Shown here piece by piece: positions 43,801 to 56,600 of a stretch of 64,000 nucleotides of DNA. The notes under the pieces were generated by a model. The model searched no databases, had not been told where the DNA came from, and was given only the letters and a program-made list of their open reading frames with translations. Both the position numbers and the translations under genes were made by a program. Source of the stretch: Tuctoria greenei (lineage: Eukaryota; Streptophyta; Magnoliopsida; Poales; Poaceae); assembly GCA_036927565.1 (NCBI GenBank), contig JAYESD010000004.1:66462933-66526932 (forward strand), in the 5' to 3' direction. The first letter of the stretch is position 1. Each line of letters opens with the position of its first letter.

Positions 43801-46800
43801 TGTGAGGACCGGAGTCCACACATCCGAGGATCTCATTGGGTGGTGCCGTGCGATGCGGCATCCTACAGCACACACAAAAAGGATAACAAAACATATAAAG
43901 TTTTCATTTCATAATAAGAAGAGTTTACAAAAGAGTGTACCACAGAAGTACACATGCAGCGGAAAATCCATACTCATAATCTCACCTAACTAAGCAGGAG
44001 AGAAGACGTCCATGCCCTAGGACGATTCTCACTAGCAACAAGAAGAACATTCAGCAGCGGCGTGGTTCACATGAGATTTATCTCGACACCTCGAGTCTCA
44101 TGTACAACCTAAACAGCAGAAATAAAACTAATACCTGCAAAAATCGTTAAAGCGCAAACGTGAGCATAAGGCTCAGCAAGACTTAACCGTCTCACTAGAC
44201 ATATGCAGGGTGAATACTAACATAGGTAAGGTGAAGCATAAATGACTCGCCTACAGGTGGATCCTTATAATCAGGTTTTATGTAGCAAATGACATTCTTC
44301 AAGCACGGCACATCATGGACTCCACAATCAAACAAGAAACGCTTTGCCGATGATATGACATGCCCAAAGCACATAATGCTATTACAGGTAAAGTATGGAG
44401 AAACTGTAAACTTTTAATTATACTATCTCTAAGTCATACAAGGTTGCAAAACAATTATAATTCAATACAATTTATTTCTCCTACTTCTTCAGTATTTACT
44501 ACGTTGCCGCTCAGTGAACAAGTGGTACTCTATTACTCCGAGGGACAGTGATTACAATCAGGACACACCTGGACAACACGACACATACGTCGTTCGGAAG
44601 TGTCAGCGAGCACAACTGTACCTACATAACACTTCATTATTAGGCCTATATGGCCACCTTTCACAAGAAACTCGAACGTCGAGCCCGTCTCACCTCCGCG
44701 AACAAAAGGTCTCCGCATGGAACACCTCATGTGTCTGCCGACCGATTTACACATTACTGTCCTCAACCCACCCCTATCGATGGTGAGTTAATGGACCTCG
44801 ACACCCCAGTTATCAAGTTACATCAGTTTATTGGATTACATATGTCCATTATATTGCCGGTACAATTCAATCTTGTCCGAAGGGGCTACATACGGACGGG
44901 CCTTAATCGACACAGGCAGGGCTATGCGACAAAGACTCAGTTCTCGGCTCTTCCTATCCATTACCTGTCCGGTCTCAATTTCATTATATTAATCCATTTT
45001 CTATCTAACCAATCTTGTGACATATGTCCTACATCTCTCGCGAGTAGATTCCAACTACTCGACTTCTACCGGATTTCCTATGCATTAGCAAAGCAGTTAC
45101 TACAGGTCAAACTGTAACTCGTTCCAACCAATCCCTGGGATTTTTGGTCATGCAGGTGGAGTATCAAACACCTTATACGTAATGCACAATATCATATACT
45201 ACTCATCATAGTGAGAAAGTAAAATTTTATAAACAACTTAAATGCAAACTGGGGCTTGCCTTAGTTTGCAACTCGAATAAATGTCAATTGTTAGGGCTTG
45301 GTCTTCCTCTGGAGAACCTGCCATGGAACTTCAGTGGAAACACCTTGGCCTTCTCCTCCAAGCGAAGTTTCTTGTCGATCACCTATCGGCGCGTTCCTAT
45401 CGACACGATATGCATAAAAGTAATTAAGTAATTATGTAATTTGAGAATAGACTCCACGGGGTTGTGTAAACTCTAAGAATGAGGAGTTCGACTAGGAAGG
45501 ACAGATATGCCTTTGTTGTGTGGATGAACAAAGGATGGAGTCAAGTGGTCATAGTAGTATCGAGATGTGAATTGAAAGGTGCAATGTAAGCACACATTGC
45601 AACTTGGCACTCAACACTCGACGCTATGCCACTCAAGGACGATACAGCTGAATGGTGTGGAAGTGTTGGACTGGTAGTGTAAGGATGACGTAAGTGTCAA
45701 GGTGGCATCAAAAGCTTGCATATGAGTGGAGTGTACAAGAGGAAGGTCGTGACTTAACAGTCGACCAATGAAGTTGTTCTAACTCGTAAAGGAGTAAAGC
45801 TAGTCATAGCTGAGAAGTGTTGCTGCGGGGTTCAAGAATAGGATGAATCAAGGTGGAGACCTAGCGATACTTGGGAGCGAAGTGAGATCGACATTGCTTG
45901 GACTCAAAGAGTCATAACAAGCCCTGTTAATCCGATGTGAGTACCAAGACAACATTGAAACGACTTTTGGGAAAAGTAGTTTTTATGGCAAGCTTCTTGA
46001 GCATCGTTCAAGTACTTACACGACGACACTAATGTAGTGTCTCCTGCAAGCTTGTCCAGGTGAGATCGATAAGCTCTTGGGACTTAAACATGATGCGAGA
46101 CCTTTCCGTGAAGGAATGCATTGCCATCTCGAGATGATCGTCTCAGCGAGGTCCACATCAACCCGGACTCATCAATGGGGTGAGCGTAATCTCGAACACC
46201 ACCTTGTGAGTCTTAAGGCTAGTGATGTCGACTCAGATGTTGATAAGCGACTCGACGAACCTGCCGTCGATGAAATGGTACACCATGTTAACCGATCCTG
46301 TGATCGGTTAGGGAACATCCTCGACACAATCAAGGAACTCTTATCCAAGGTTCCCTTGGTCTAGTTCTCCTTGTTGGTCGCAACGTTCTTGCATACCTCT
46401 ACCCCAGGTCATCGGTGATCACCGAACCACTTGGGTTGACCTAGAAGGCATTTGATCGAGCACCCTGGCTACACCCAGGACTCGATGAGTCTCGCCTCGA
46501 CTAAACCCTAATTTGGCTAAACGACCGTCGACTATTGTGTCGTGGTTGTGTTACAGGCATCCTTCATCTCGATGCCAGGGCACGATGATGGTTCGGAATG
46601 TCACGACAATGTCATGTGGTCAACGACGTCGACGCGGCTCATGGTGGAGTATCATGAGCACGCACGGACAAGCCAACGCGATCCAAAAGCCAAAGAAGGT
46701 CAACTAGGGGACTCCTATAGGGATGATATCAATGCAGAAACTGGACGTACGACTTGACGACACATGAGTAACCTTAGCGATCCCGACGAACAGACGTCGG

Positions 46801-48886
46801 TGACGTCGAGCAAGGTATTTCAGGGCAAGGCTCACCTTGTAGGCATTTCACTAAACATCTTGGGTGTGTACTTGATTCGGTTACTTCATCAACATTCCAA
46901 GAGCACCTTGGCACATGTCCTTGTCGATTGCCACCCCAGAATAGACCTACATCCATAGACCAGCATTGAACAGCACCTTGGCTGCAGTCACCGATCCATC
47001 ACTCTTGCAAAATAAGAGCTAACCTTGGATCACGATACCATTGTGTCAACGACACGTTCTGGGATCTCATACATCACATACATCCCTCGCTTTGCTGGTT
47101 GGGTGCAACCATGGCGTGGAATGCCCGAGGATGCGAGGACAGCAGAAGGAAGGACATGTGGTTGCAGACCTTTTGACGTGCATAACCGCTGGGGAACGAG
47201 CTTGAGTTGCCAGGGCATCGAGGATGCGCCATGGCTGCGAGCAGAACGGGCGCTCTGTGCGGGTGCAAGCAGGAGCAAGCAGAGCAGAGGAGGGGAGCCC
47301 GCGTGCAGCATGTCGTGGCCTCGGCAAGGGCTGGAACACGGCACAAGCGCGGCACGACGTGGCCAGGCGAGCAGCAGGGTGGCCACGGGCCCACGCTGCA
47401 GGCGGCCGTGAGGAGGCGCAGCCGGGGGCGAGCGGTGCACCGTGGCGCTGGCGCGGCAGGGAGAGGCAACGCGCACGGGGTGGAGCAGCCAGGGCGAGCG
47501 GCGGCCGACGTGGGGCGACGTCGCGGCGACCGAGAGGCGAGCCGACGGCAGCGGCGCGAACAGGGCGACGAGCGCGGGCCGGCGGTGAGGGGGCGTGCGC
47601 GACGTTGGCGGCCGAGGCAGGCGGACGGACGGGCCGGCGTTGAGCGGCACGCAGGGGACGGCGGGTGAGGAGCGCGAACGTTGGCGCTGGAGGCGGCCGC
47701 CGGGGAGGATGCAGGACGAGCTGCGGCGCGAGCAGAGCTGGCGAGGAGGAGGCACGGCGCTGGCGGCGGAAGCCGGTGGCCGGGAGACGAGGCGGCGGCT
47801 AGACGCGGAGGAGGCGCGCGGAGTCGGGCGAGCGGCAGGCGCGGCCGCCCGCGCGGAGCAAGCGGGCAGGCAACACGGGCAGACGCAGGGGAGCGGGGAG
47901 GCGAAGAAGCGGGAACGGTGCGGCTGGTGTTGCAGCCGGCAGCAAGGAGGTGGGGCGGCGGAGCCGCTGGCGGCGTCGCCGGGACGGATGAGCGGGCGGC
48001 GTGCGTGGGAGGAAGAGACCGGAGGAGTGTCGGGAGGAAGAAGATAAGGATCGATGTCTCTGTCTCCGTGGCACATGCAGCGCGCCTGCGTGGAGGCAGG
48101 GGAGGAGGTGCCGACCTGACTAGTGGGGACCACCTGTGGGACCCACCTCCCTCACTCTTCTTTCCAAAATTCAAATAGGACTGGCAAACATGCTTCAAAA
48201 ATAGTCAACTTTGGCCCAGTGACTAAATAAAATGTGGAGAATTTTATTGTGCAATCAGATTTCAAAACTGAGCAAGTTGAATTTGAACTCAGGTTAGAAT
48301 TTGAATTCAAGTGGTGATACTTGACTCAAGGAAATAAATAGTAGATTAGGTTCAAAAATCCTGAAACTTTGAAGTTAACCTTTTTGAACCATAAGAGACC
48401 TCAGGAAAAATTTGGAGTTGATTTGGACGAGGTTGAGCACAAAGTTTGAATTTGAAGTCGACGTTGATTAAACTCTGAGTACGTGTCCAATAAATGGGAA
48501 ACGTGCTTCAAAAATTTTAAAACTTTACCGAGGTCTATTTGAAATATTAGAAGGCCATGGAAAAATTTGTAGCCGTAGATTTGAATTTTTGTGAATGTCT
48601 CATTTTAGGGTTGGAATTATTCCTTTTTCTTCCTCTCTATTTTGTTTTCTTTTCTCCTTTAATTCTTCATTGAAAATGTGAATACATGGAAATTAAGGAT
48701 TTTCACCTTAAGTTCCAAAATACAATAGAAAACATGTGCTATATGTAAAATTTTAACAAGTTCCTATTTATAGTGAACATGGGTTAACTCATGTGATTCA
48801 TGTGAGTTTGGATTTCCAAGTCCACGTTCAAAAAATTTAAGTTCGCATTTTTGCGTTTTTGTTCTTCTGAAAAGCGGGCTTTTACA
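43801..48886 (-). repeat. 3' LTR of the LARD
   Basis: Reads in minus sense through an AT-rich U3 (48886-48180), a very GC-rich block (48060-47200, over 70% G+C by eye), and a mixed 3' part. Compared with the partner it lacks about 38 bases near 46966. Long ORFs on both strands in the GC-rich block are compositional. Confidence 0.93.
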
Positions 48887-48905
48887 ATCCTTCCCCCTTA
48901 AAGGA
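48887..48905 (-). promoter_or_regulatory. Polypurine tract of the LARD
   Basis: Minus strand CCTTTAAGGGGGAAGGAT immediately before the 3' LTR, in the GGGACGAGATT...AAGGGGGA context shared by many grass chromovirus elements. Confidence 0.85.
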
Positions 48906-51900
48906 ATCTCGTCCCGAGATTCTAGTAAGTAGAATAACAGGAACGATGAGGGGACGATCCGTAAAAGAGGGTCATTGACTAAGGAAATTGGCAATGCCCT
49001 TAAAGACTTGGGTTCTACGAAATTGTGATTATCTTCAGGCATCTTAAGAAATTCTAAAGTTTGCTCCAAGTGATCCCAGTCTTTAGGTTGATAACCTTGA
49101 CAGGAGGCTCGACATGACAATATCACATCGTAAAACTTGGGTCTTAAAAAGTTATGTTGAGGTGTTGAGGTCTTCTTTTTTCCGTCAAAATGAAGTAAAC
49201 TTCATCATTGAGGAGGTACTTAGAGTTCTATGATAGTTAAGCGTCCTTAACTCTAGATGTCTCTCTTATGAAGACTTTTCTGCTTTGGTGTTGTAGCCGA
49301 AGCAATGCCATCAGGCAGTACAAGTCAAAGAGTTCCAAAGATTGGTAATCAATAATAATCTCGCGAATAGAAGTATTTTAAGGTTCTAGCGAGGTCGAGA
49401 AGTCCATAGGAAGCTCCTCGCAACTAGAAACAATCAGTTTCCAGGACTCAAGTTGATTTGAGTTTCAATGAGTCAAGGACAAAGGCTCAACTGTGTTTTG
49501 GTCACAAGGTGTTAAGTGGTTTCCCTTGTGCCACTCAAGATAATGAAACAAGTCGAAGGCGTTGCGAATGATAAAGTTGATCACAACTCAAAATTGTGAG
49601 ACACAACATAGGTATTTGAATGGGGTCATATATTCTTGCTCAAAACTCATTGGTATTATGTTTCATGATGCATCACAAGTGGAATAATGTTATGCATTAA
49701 TGATGCAATGCTGGCCAGCTAGAAATGTAGACGGTATGATGCATTCATTATTATGCTTTGAGCAAAAATAGGTAAGACAATCCAAACACAGTCAGAAGTA
49801 TCCCAAATACATGAGGATTAAATAAACCTGATCATGAAAGGCGCTAGACAAGACTTGCTACTTTCATATCTCGACCAAGTTCGATGGTTTCAAGGTAAAA
49901 GTATTAGCAAGGAATGGTGAGGTTCATCTCAAGGCAACGGAGTGTACAAAATGGAACAAAGTGATTGAACTTCTTGTTGATCGGAAGTTCCCTAAAGCTT
50001 GTTAATCACAACTTACAGGTAGTTGTGGTTCCTTAACAAAGGGTCAGGTTTTTCATCTCATAGTTTTCTTAAAGTACTATGTCTACCCCTTAAAAGGTAC
50101 GGCAGGGTTACCTTCAGAAGTTGCAAAGAGAGTAACCTTTGAAGAGTAAGGTTCTCATCACTTCTGTAGGTTGCACGAAGTGGTTGACAAATTATTGTGC
50201 TAGGCACGACCTTGGTTAGTGATCCACGTTCTTGCTAAAGAATCTCCAGCTCATACTACTCACATATGGCTTCTCGTCCCAGAGACGGAAGCAAGGGAGT
50301 GGTTTACCGTGAAGAAACAACTGACTTCTTTAACTCGATGATCCAGTTGCACAAGAAACGGGGTTTGAGGTGATCCGTTACTTAAGCTTTTCATTGACTC
50401 AATGAGTCAATGCTGTACTCGGTCCTACTTACTTGAGCACTGCTTCCAGCACGTTGGTTCGGTGTCGATGTACCTTGGTATGACACCTAGGTGAACGTAA
50501 CACTTCGATTACTAGATGAACTCCTTCCCCCTTAAGGTTCAAGCTAGGTGAGCAAGAAACTTACTCCAAGCAATCTTTATGGGGAGGGTCGTCCAACTAA
50601 GGGAAGTGTTATACATGCTCAATGCATAAATAAAGTGTGAGGTGTAAGGTTGCATAGTTAAAACACTAGCATGTACATCCGAGCAAAAGGGATTTGCCTT
50701 AGTGTAATACTCAACTCTAATGGCAATTATTGTTGGGTCGCAACACCTGGGATGTTATGAAACTCCTCGAGTTGAACTCGAGAACCATAATCACCCTAAA
50801 GGGTCATCACCCGATTAAATCCTGGTGGAGGATGAACAGTTTTGACAAAATTTCGATTTTGGCCAAGTAAATGGCAAAATCAGATCTTGAGGTGCACAAT
50901 AAAGTTAAAGTACACTTCAATACCTTTCCAAAAAGTATTGGTTTGCCTCTAGATCATGTCTGGTTTGCATGTTATGTAATTTTAAACTTAGCAGATTTCT
51001 CTGCACTTTCAGCAGAATCTGCTTAAACAGTAGCAGTTTTGATCTAAAGTTTTCAGGCTGTTCTGATCAAAATCTGGAAATATTCTTATTTACAAAGTCA
51101 TAAAAAAGGTAATAAAGTTTCCAGAATGTACTTACTTGTCTTCATATCAGTTCTGGTTCAAACGATATGAATTTTTGAAGTTGGATAAAATTTCAGCATT
51201 CAGAATTGAATTCAGTTCAGATTGACCACTCTGCACTCAAACTTGATTTAGGATAGGTAAATTACCGATTCAGGTCTGGAGCCAATTGCAAAAATTGTAG
51301 CTGACTCTCTACCCTTTCCAACGTTTACTCGCGCGACACCATTGGATTAAGGGTCTGCAAGTTATGGATTAAATTCAGAGGTGTACAGATTGCTGTCCAG
51401 TTCGGGTGTGCCTGGACAGTCTCTGCGATTATCCAAATTTCACCCACCTAGAAAAGGATTTGGGTCCTGAACTGAATAGAGAACTCGTAAAGTACTTCCA
51501 AATATTTCTAAGGAGTATTTACTTGCCCTCATAGCACTTCTGGTTGAGAATATATGGCATTTGCAAGTTGACAGTTTTTCTGAAAATTTGGACAGCACCT
51601 CCTTTGTTTAAGGCTGATTTTGTCCAGAATTTTCAGATATACAAACATCAACATTTGCATAAATAATACATAGAAAACTTGTTTCATACCTGCTCAATAT
51701 TCCAGAAATGAAACTTATGAAGTCTTTCGACAATTCTACAGCGGGTTATGCGAGAAACAGTAACTGTATACAGGACTGTCCACTCGCTGTCCAGATTTGA
51801 TCAAGTTTAGAAATTTGAAATTTTGAATATGTTAGAGATGGATTATGCTCTGGAGTTCTATAGAAAAGTTATAGAGGACTCTCTACAATTTTCAACCACA

Positions 51901-53672
51901 TAAAGTAGTCCTGCAGAGGTGAAGTTTGCAAAAAGGTATGATTCAATTGGTGAAGAGTTCAGATTCTGTCCCCTCTTCCGGGCTGTCAGAACCTCTTAAA
52001 CGACACATCAATTTAGACCTTGTTAATATGACTTTTAGCCTTTGTGTTGAATAGGAAGTTGATATAGGACTATTTATGCTTTCCATACATGTATAAACAT
52101 GCATAGGTTGCATTTGTAGTTTAAGAGTGATGGCCCTTCAAAGTTCAGATTTTTTTTTGACTGTTTCAGATAGCACCTATATACATGTACTATCTTCAAC
52201 TCCAGTTTCTAATTAGTTCTCAACTGAATTTGAGGTAACACTGAATAACAAAGTTGGAGAACAGCTCTTCCACTTTCCAGAAATATATCATAATGGAATA
52301 GAAGAGCTTTCTACATGGAAATATGGCAAAAATTCAGAGGCTGGTCCATGTAGTTTGAGAACAGCAGCTGCTGTGATAATGGTGCATTTTCATCACCATA
52401 AAAGCATCTTTTGGCTTGGAGTTCAATAGGAAACTTATAGAAGACTTTCAAAGCTTTCCAAAAAGTATTCACTTGCCTCCAAAGCCATCCAGGTTGAAGA
52501 GATATGGAATTTCAATGTCAGGTAAATTCTGTTCGAAAACAGAACCACCGGCTTCGAAACACAAGAATTTTGAAACAAACTCAAATTTTGAAACTTAGCT
52601 CAAAACTCAAGTCCGATGGCTACAACTCGATTTACAACTAATCATTTCCTTTGGAACCGAATGGAATCTTAAAAGAGACTTGACGACCTTCTTATCCATA
52701 GCATATCACTATGGATCTTCATGCTTAACCAAAGTCTTACTCAGGCGAAGTCGAGCTAAACTCTTGCCAGGAACAAAGAACTATGGTTCACCTACTCTTG
52801 AAGAGAAACATTTTTCCTTGTCCATAAGATATCAGCAACTGATACTTGGACTTAAATATGAATATGAAGCCATTTCTTTCGTGGGGGGTGGTCAAAGTAT
52901 CAAGTGGGATACTGACGGTACTACGTGCCTTACCAAATGAAAAGTCTAACCCGATATATCAGGATATGTCGAGAGGTGGTCCTAATATCGATCACTCGCA
53001 AATGTATTCTACACGGGTCGCTACCGGAGTTAGTGTACCTGCAGAAGACAAATAATCCCCTTTCACACCTTCACACCTCAAGGGCGGCACGGGGAAACAC
53101 GACAGGAAGTCACAATAAGATATAATCAAAAGTAAATGCATACGACTCTGGTGTGAGTCGTCCTTAAGCGAGGTGATGTCTCGAGGTACATGGCTGTAAA
53201 TACGTCTGTACAGCAAAGACTCCCGCACGAACCGGCTTATACACGCTCTAGCATACGTGTTTCACATGCTCCCATAGAACATGAATAGTTCTAGAGATGC
53301 ATACTATCGGGTTATACACCACCCGACGGGGGCTCCCACTAATTTTGTGTCACGTTGGGGTACCGCGTGTCATATGTTCTCAGAAACATGGAAAGTTTCA
53401 GAGACTCATATTGACTTTCCGTGCTAAGCCATGGAAATTTCACATACCACATCTCGAATGCAGAAATAACCGGGATTGATCCGCTCTCGGCGGCGTACCT
53501 TACCTCTTACCTTGAAGACGGAGCGTCGTTACACAAATAATATAACAAGTTAGTTCACCACCTTTATAACTTACACTAGTAATAGTCCTTAATGGGCATA
53601 TAGCTAATCCTCACTCGACTACTTCGAAGTTTTCAAAAATAGGCTCTTTTCGAGCGTGCTATTCCCAATAAA
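48906..53672 (-). other. Non-coding interior of the LARD
   Basis: No ORF above about 120 codons and none resembling a retroelement protein. From about 50880 to 52560 it consists of degenerate repeats of a module resembling TTCCAAAAAGTATT(C/T)ACTTGCC followed by CTGGTTGAAGAGATATG, seen at about 50930, 51110, 51300, 51490, 51680, 51850, 52260 and 52440. The rest is AT-rich and featureless. Confidence 0.8.
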
Positions 53673-53684
53673 GCTCTGATACCA
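53673..53684 (-). promoter_or_regulatory. Primer binding site of the LARD
   Basis: TGGTATCAGAGC on the minus strand, four bases from the LTR end. Confidence 0.88.
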
Positions 53685-53688
53685 TGTC

Positions 53689-56600
53689 TGTGGGGACCGG
53701 AGTCCACACATCCGAGGATCTCATTGGGTGGTGCCGTGTGATGCGGCACCCAACAGCACACACGAAAAGGATACCAAAATATAAAAAGTTTTCATTTCAT
53801 AATAAGAAGAGTTTACAAAAGAGTGTACCACAGAAGTACACACGCAGCGGAAAATCCATACTCATAATCTCACCTAACTAAGCAGGAGAGAAGACGTCCA
53901 TGTCCTAGGACGATTCTCACTAGCAACAAGAAGAACATTTAGCAGCGGCATGGTTCACATGAGATTTATCTTGACACCTCGAGTCTCATGTACAACCTGA
54001 ACAGCAGAAATAAAACTAATACCTGCAAAAATCGTTAAAGCGCAAACGTGAGCATAAGGCTCAGTAAGACTTAACCGTCTCACTAGACATATCCAGGGTG
54101 AATACTAACATAGGTAAGGTGACGCATAAATGACTCACCTACAGGTGGATCCTTATAATCAGGTTTTATGTAGCAAATGACATTCTTCAAGCACGACACA
54201 TCATGGACTCCACAATCTAACAAGAAACGCTTTGCCGATGATATGACATGCCCAAAGCACATAATGCTATTACAGGTAAAGTATGGGGAAACTGTAAACT
54301 TTTAATTATACTATCTCCAAGTCATACAAGGTTGCAAAACAATTATAATTCAATACTATTTATTTCTCCTACTTCTTCAGTATTTACTTCGTTGCCGCTC
54401 AGTGAACAAGTGTTACTCTATTACTGCGAGGGACAGTGATTGCAATCAGGACACACCCGGACAACACGACACATACGTCGTTCGGAAGTGTCAGCGAGCA
54501 CACCTTTACCTACATAACACTTCAGTACTAGGCGTATATGGCCACCTTTCACAAGAAACTCGAACGTCGAGCCCGTCTCACCTCCGCGAACAGAAGGTCT
54601 CCGCACAGAACACCTCATGTGTCCGCCGACCGATTTACACCTGACTGTCCTCAACCCACCCCTATCGATGGTGAGTTAATGGGCCTCGACACCCCAGTTA
54701 TCAAGTTACATCAGTTTATTGGATTCCATATGTCCATTATATTGCCGGTACAATTCAAGCTTGTCCGAAGGGGCTGCATACGGACGGGCCTTAATCGACA
54801 CAGGCAGGGCTATGCGACCGAGACTCAATTCTCGCTGCTTCCTATCCATTACCTGCGCGGTCTCATTCATTATATTAATCCATTTTCTATCTAACCAATC
54901 CTGTGAGATATATCCTACATATCCCACGAGTAGATTCCAACTACTCGACTTCTACCGGATTTCCTATGCATTAGCAAAGCAGTTACTACAGATCAAACTG
55001 TAACTCGTTCCAACCAATCCCTGGGATTTTTGGTCATGCAGGTGGAGTATCAAAAACCTTATATGTAATGCACAATATCATATACTACTCATCATAGTGA
55101 GAAAGTAAAATTTTATAAACAACTTAAATGCAAACCGGGGTTTGCCTTAGTTTGCGACTCGAATAAATGTCAGTTGTTAGGGCTTGGTCTTCCTCCGGAG
55201 AACCTGCCATGGAACTTCAGTGGAAACACCTTAGCCTTCTCCTCCAAGCGAAGTTTCTTGTCGATCACCTATCAGCGCGTTCCTATCGACATGATATGCA
55301 TAAAAGTAATTAAGTAATTTAAGAATAGACTCCACGGGGTTGTGTAAACTCTATGAATGAAGAGTTTGACTAGGAAGGACAGATATGCCTCTGTTGTGTG
55401 GATGAACAAAGGATGGAGTCAAGTGGTCATAGTAGTATCGAGATGTGAATTGAAAGGTGCAATGTAAGCACACATTGCAACTTGGCACTCAACACTCGAC
55501 GCTATGCCACTCAAGGACGATACAGCTGAATGGTGTGGAAGTGTTGGACTGGTAGTGTAAGGATGACCTAAGTGTCAAGGTGGCATCGAAAGCTTGCGTA
55601 TGAGTGGAGTGTACAAGACGAAGGTCGTGACTTAACAGTCGACCAATGAAGTTGTTCTAACTCGTAAAGGAGTAAAGCTAGTCATAGCTGAGAAGTGTTG
55701 CCGCGGGGTTCAAGAATAGGATGAATCAAGGTGGAACCCTAGCGATACTTGGGAGCGAAGTGAGATCGACATTGCTTGGACTCAAAGAGTCATAACAAGC
55801 CCTGTTAATCTGATGTGAGTACCAAGACAACATTGAAACGACTTTTGGGAAAAGTAGTTTTTATGGCAAGCTTCTTGAGCATCGTTCAAGTACTTACACG
55901 ACGACACTAATGTAGTGTCTCCTGCAAGCTTGTCCAGGTGAGATCGATAAGCTCTTGGGACTTAAACATGATGCGAGACCTTTCCGTGAAGGAATGCATT
56001 GCCATCTCGAGATGATCGTCTCAGCGAGGTCAACATCAACCCGGACTCATTAATGGGGTGAGCGTAATCTAGAACACCACCTTGTGAGTCTTAAGGCTAG
56101 TGATGTCGACTCGGTTGTTGATAAGCGACTCGACGAACCTGTCGTCGATGAAATGGTACACCAAGTTAACCAATCCTGTGATCGGTTAGGGAACATCCTC
56201 GACACAATCAAGGAACTCTTATCCAAGGTTCCCCTTGGTCTAGTTCTCCTTGTTGGTCGCAACATTCTTGCATACCTCTACCCCAGGTCATCGGTGATCA
56301 CCGAACCACTTGGTTTGACCTAGAAGGAATTTCATCGAGCACCCTGGGAACACCCAGGACTCGACGAGTCTTGCCTCGAATAAACCCTAATTTGGCTAAA
56401 CGACTGTCGACTGTTGTGGCGTGGTTGTGTTCCAGCATCATGTAAGTTACAGGCATCCTTCATCTCGATGCCAGGGCACGATGACGGTTCGGAACGTCAC
56501 AACAACATCATGTGGTCAACGACGTCGATGCGGCTCATGGTGGAGCATCACGAGCACGCACGGACAAGCCAACGCGATCCAAAAGCCAAAGAAGGTCAAC

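Noticed and set aside
47030..48198. ORFs of 360-375 codons on the minus strand in the LARD LTR, with a partner at 56934-58069
   Set aside because: Both strands and all frames are open in this very GC-rich block, the product is Pro/Ala/Arg/Ser-rich, and the two LTR copies shift frame relative to one another, so it is compositional and not a gene.
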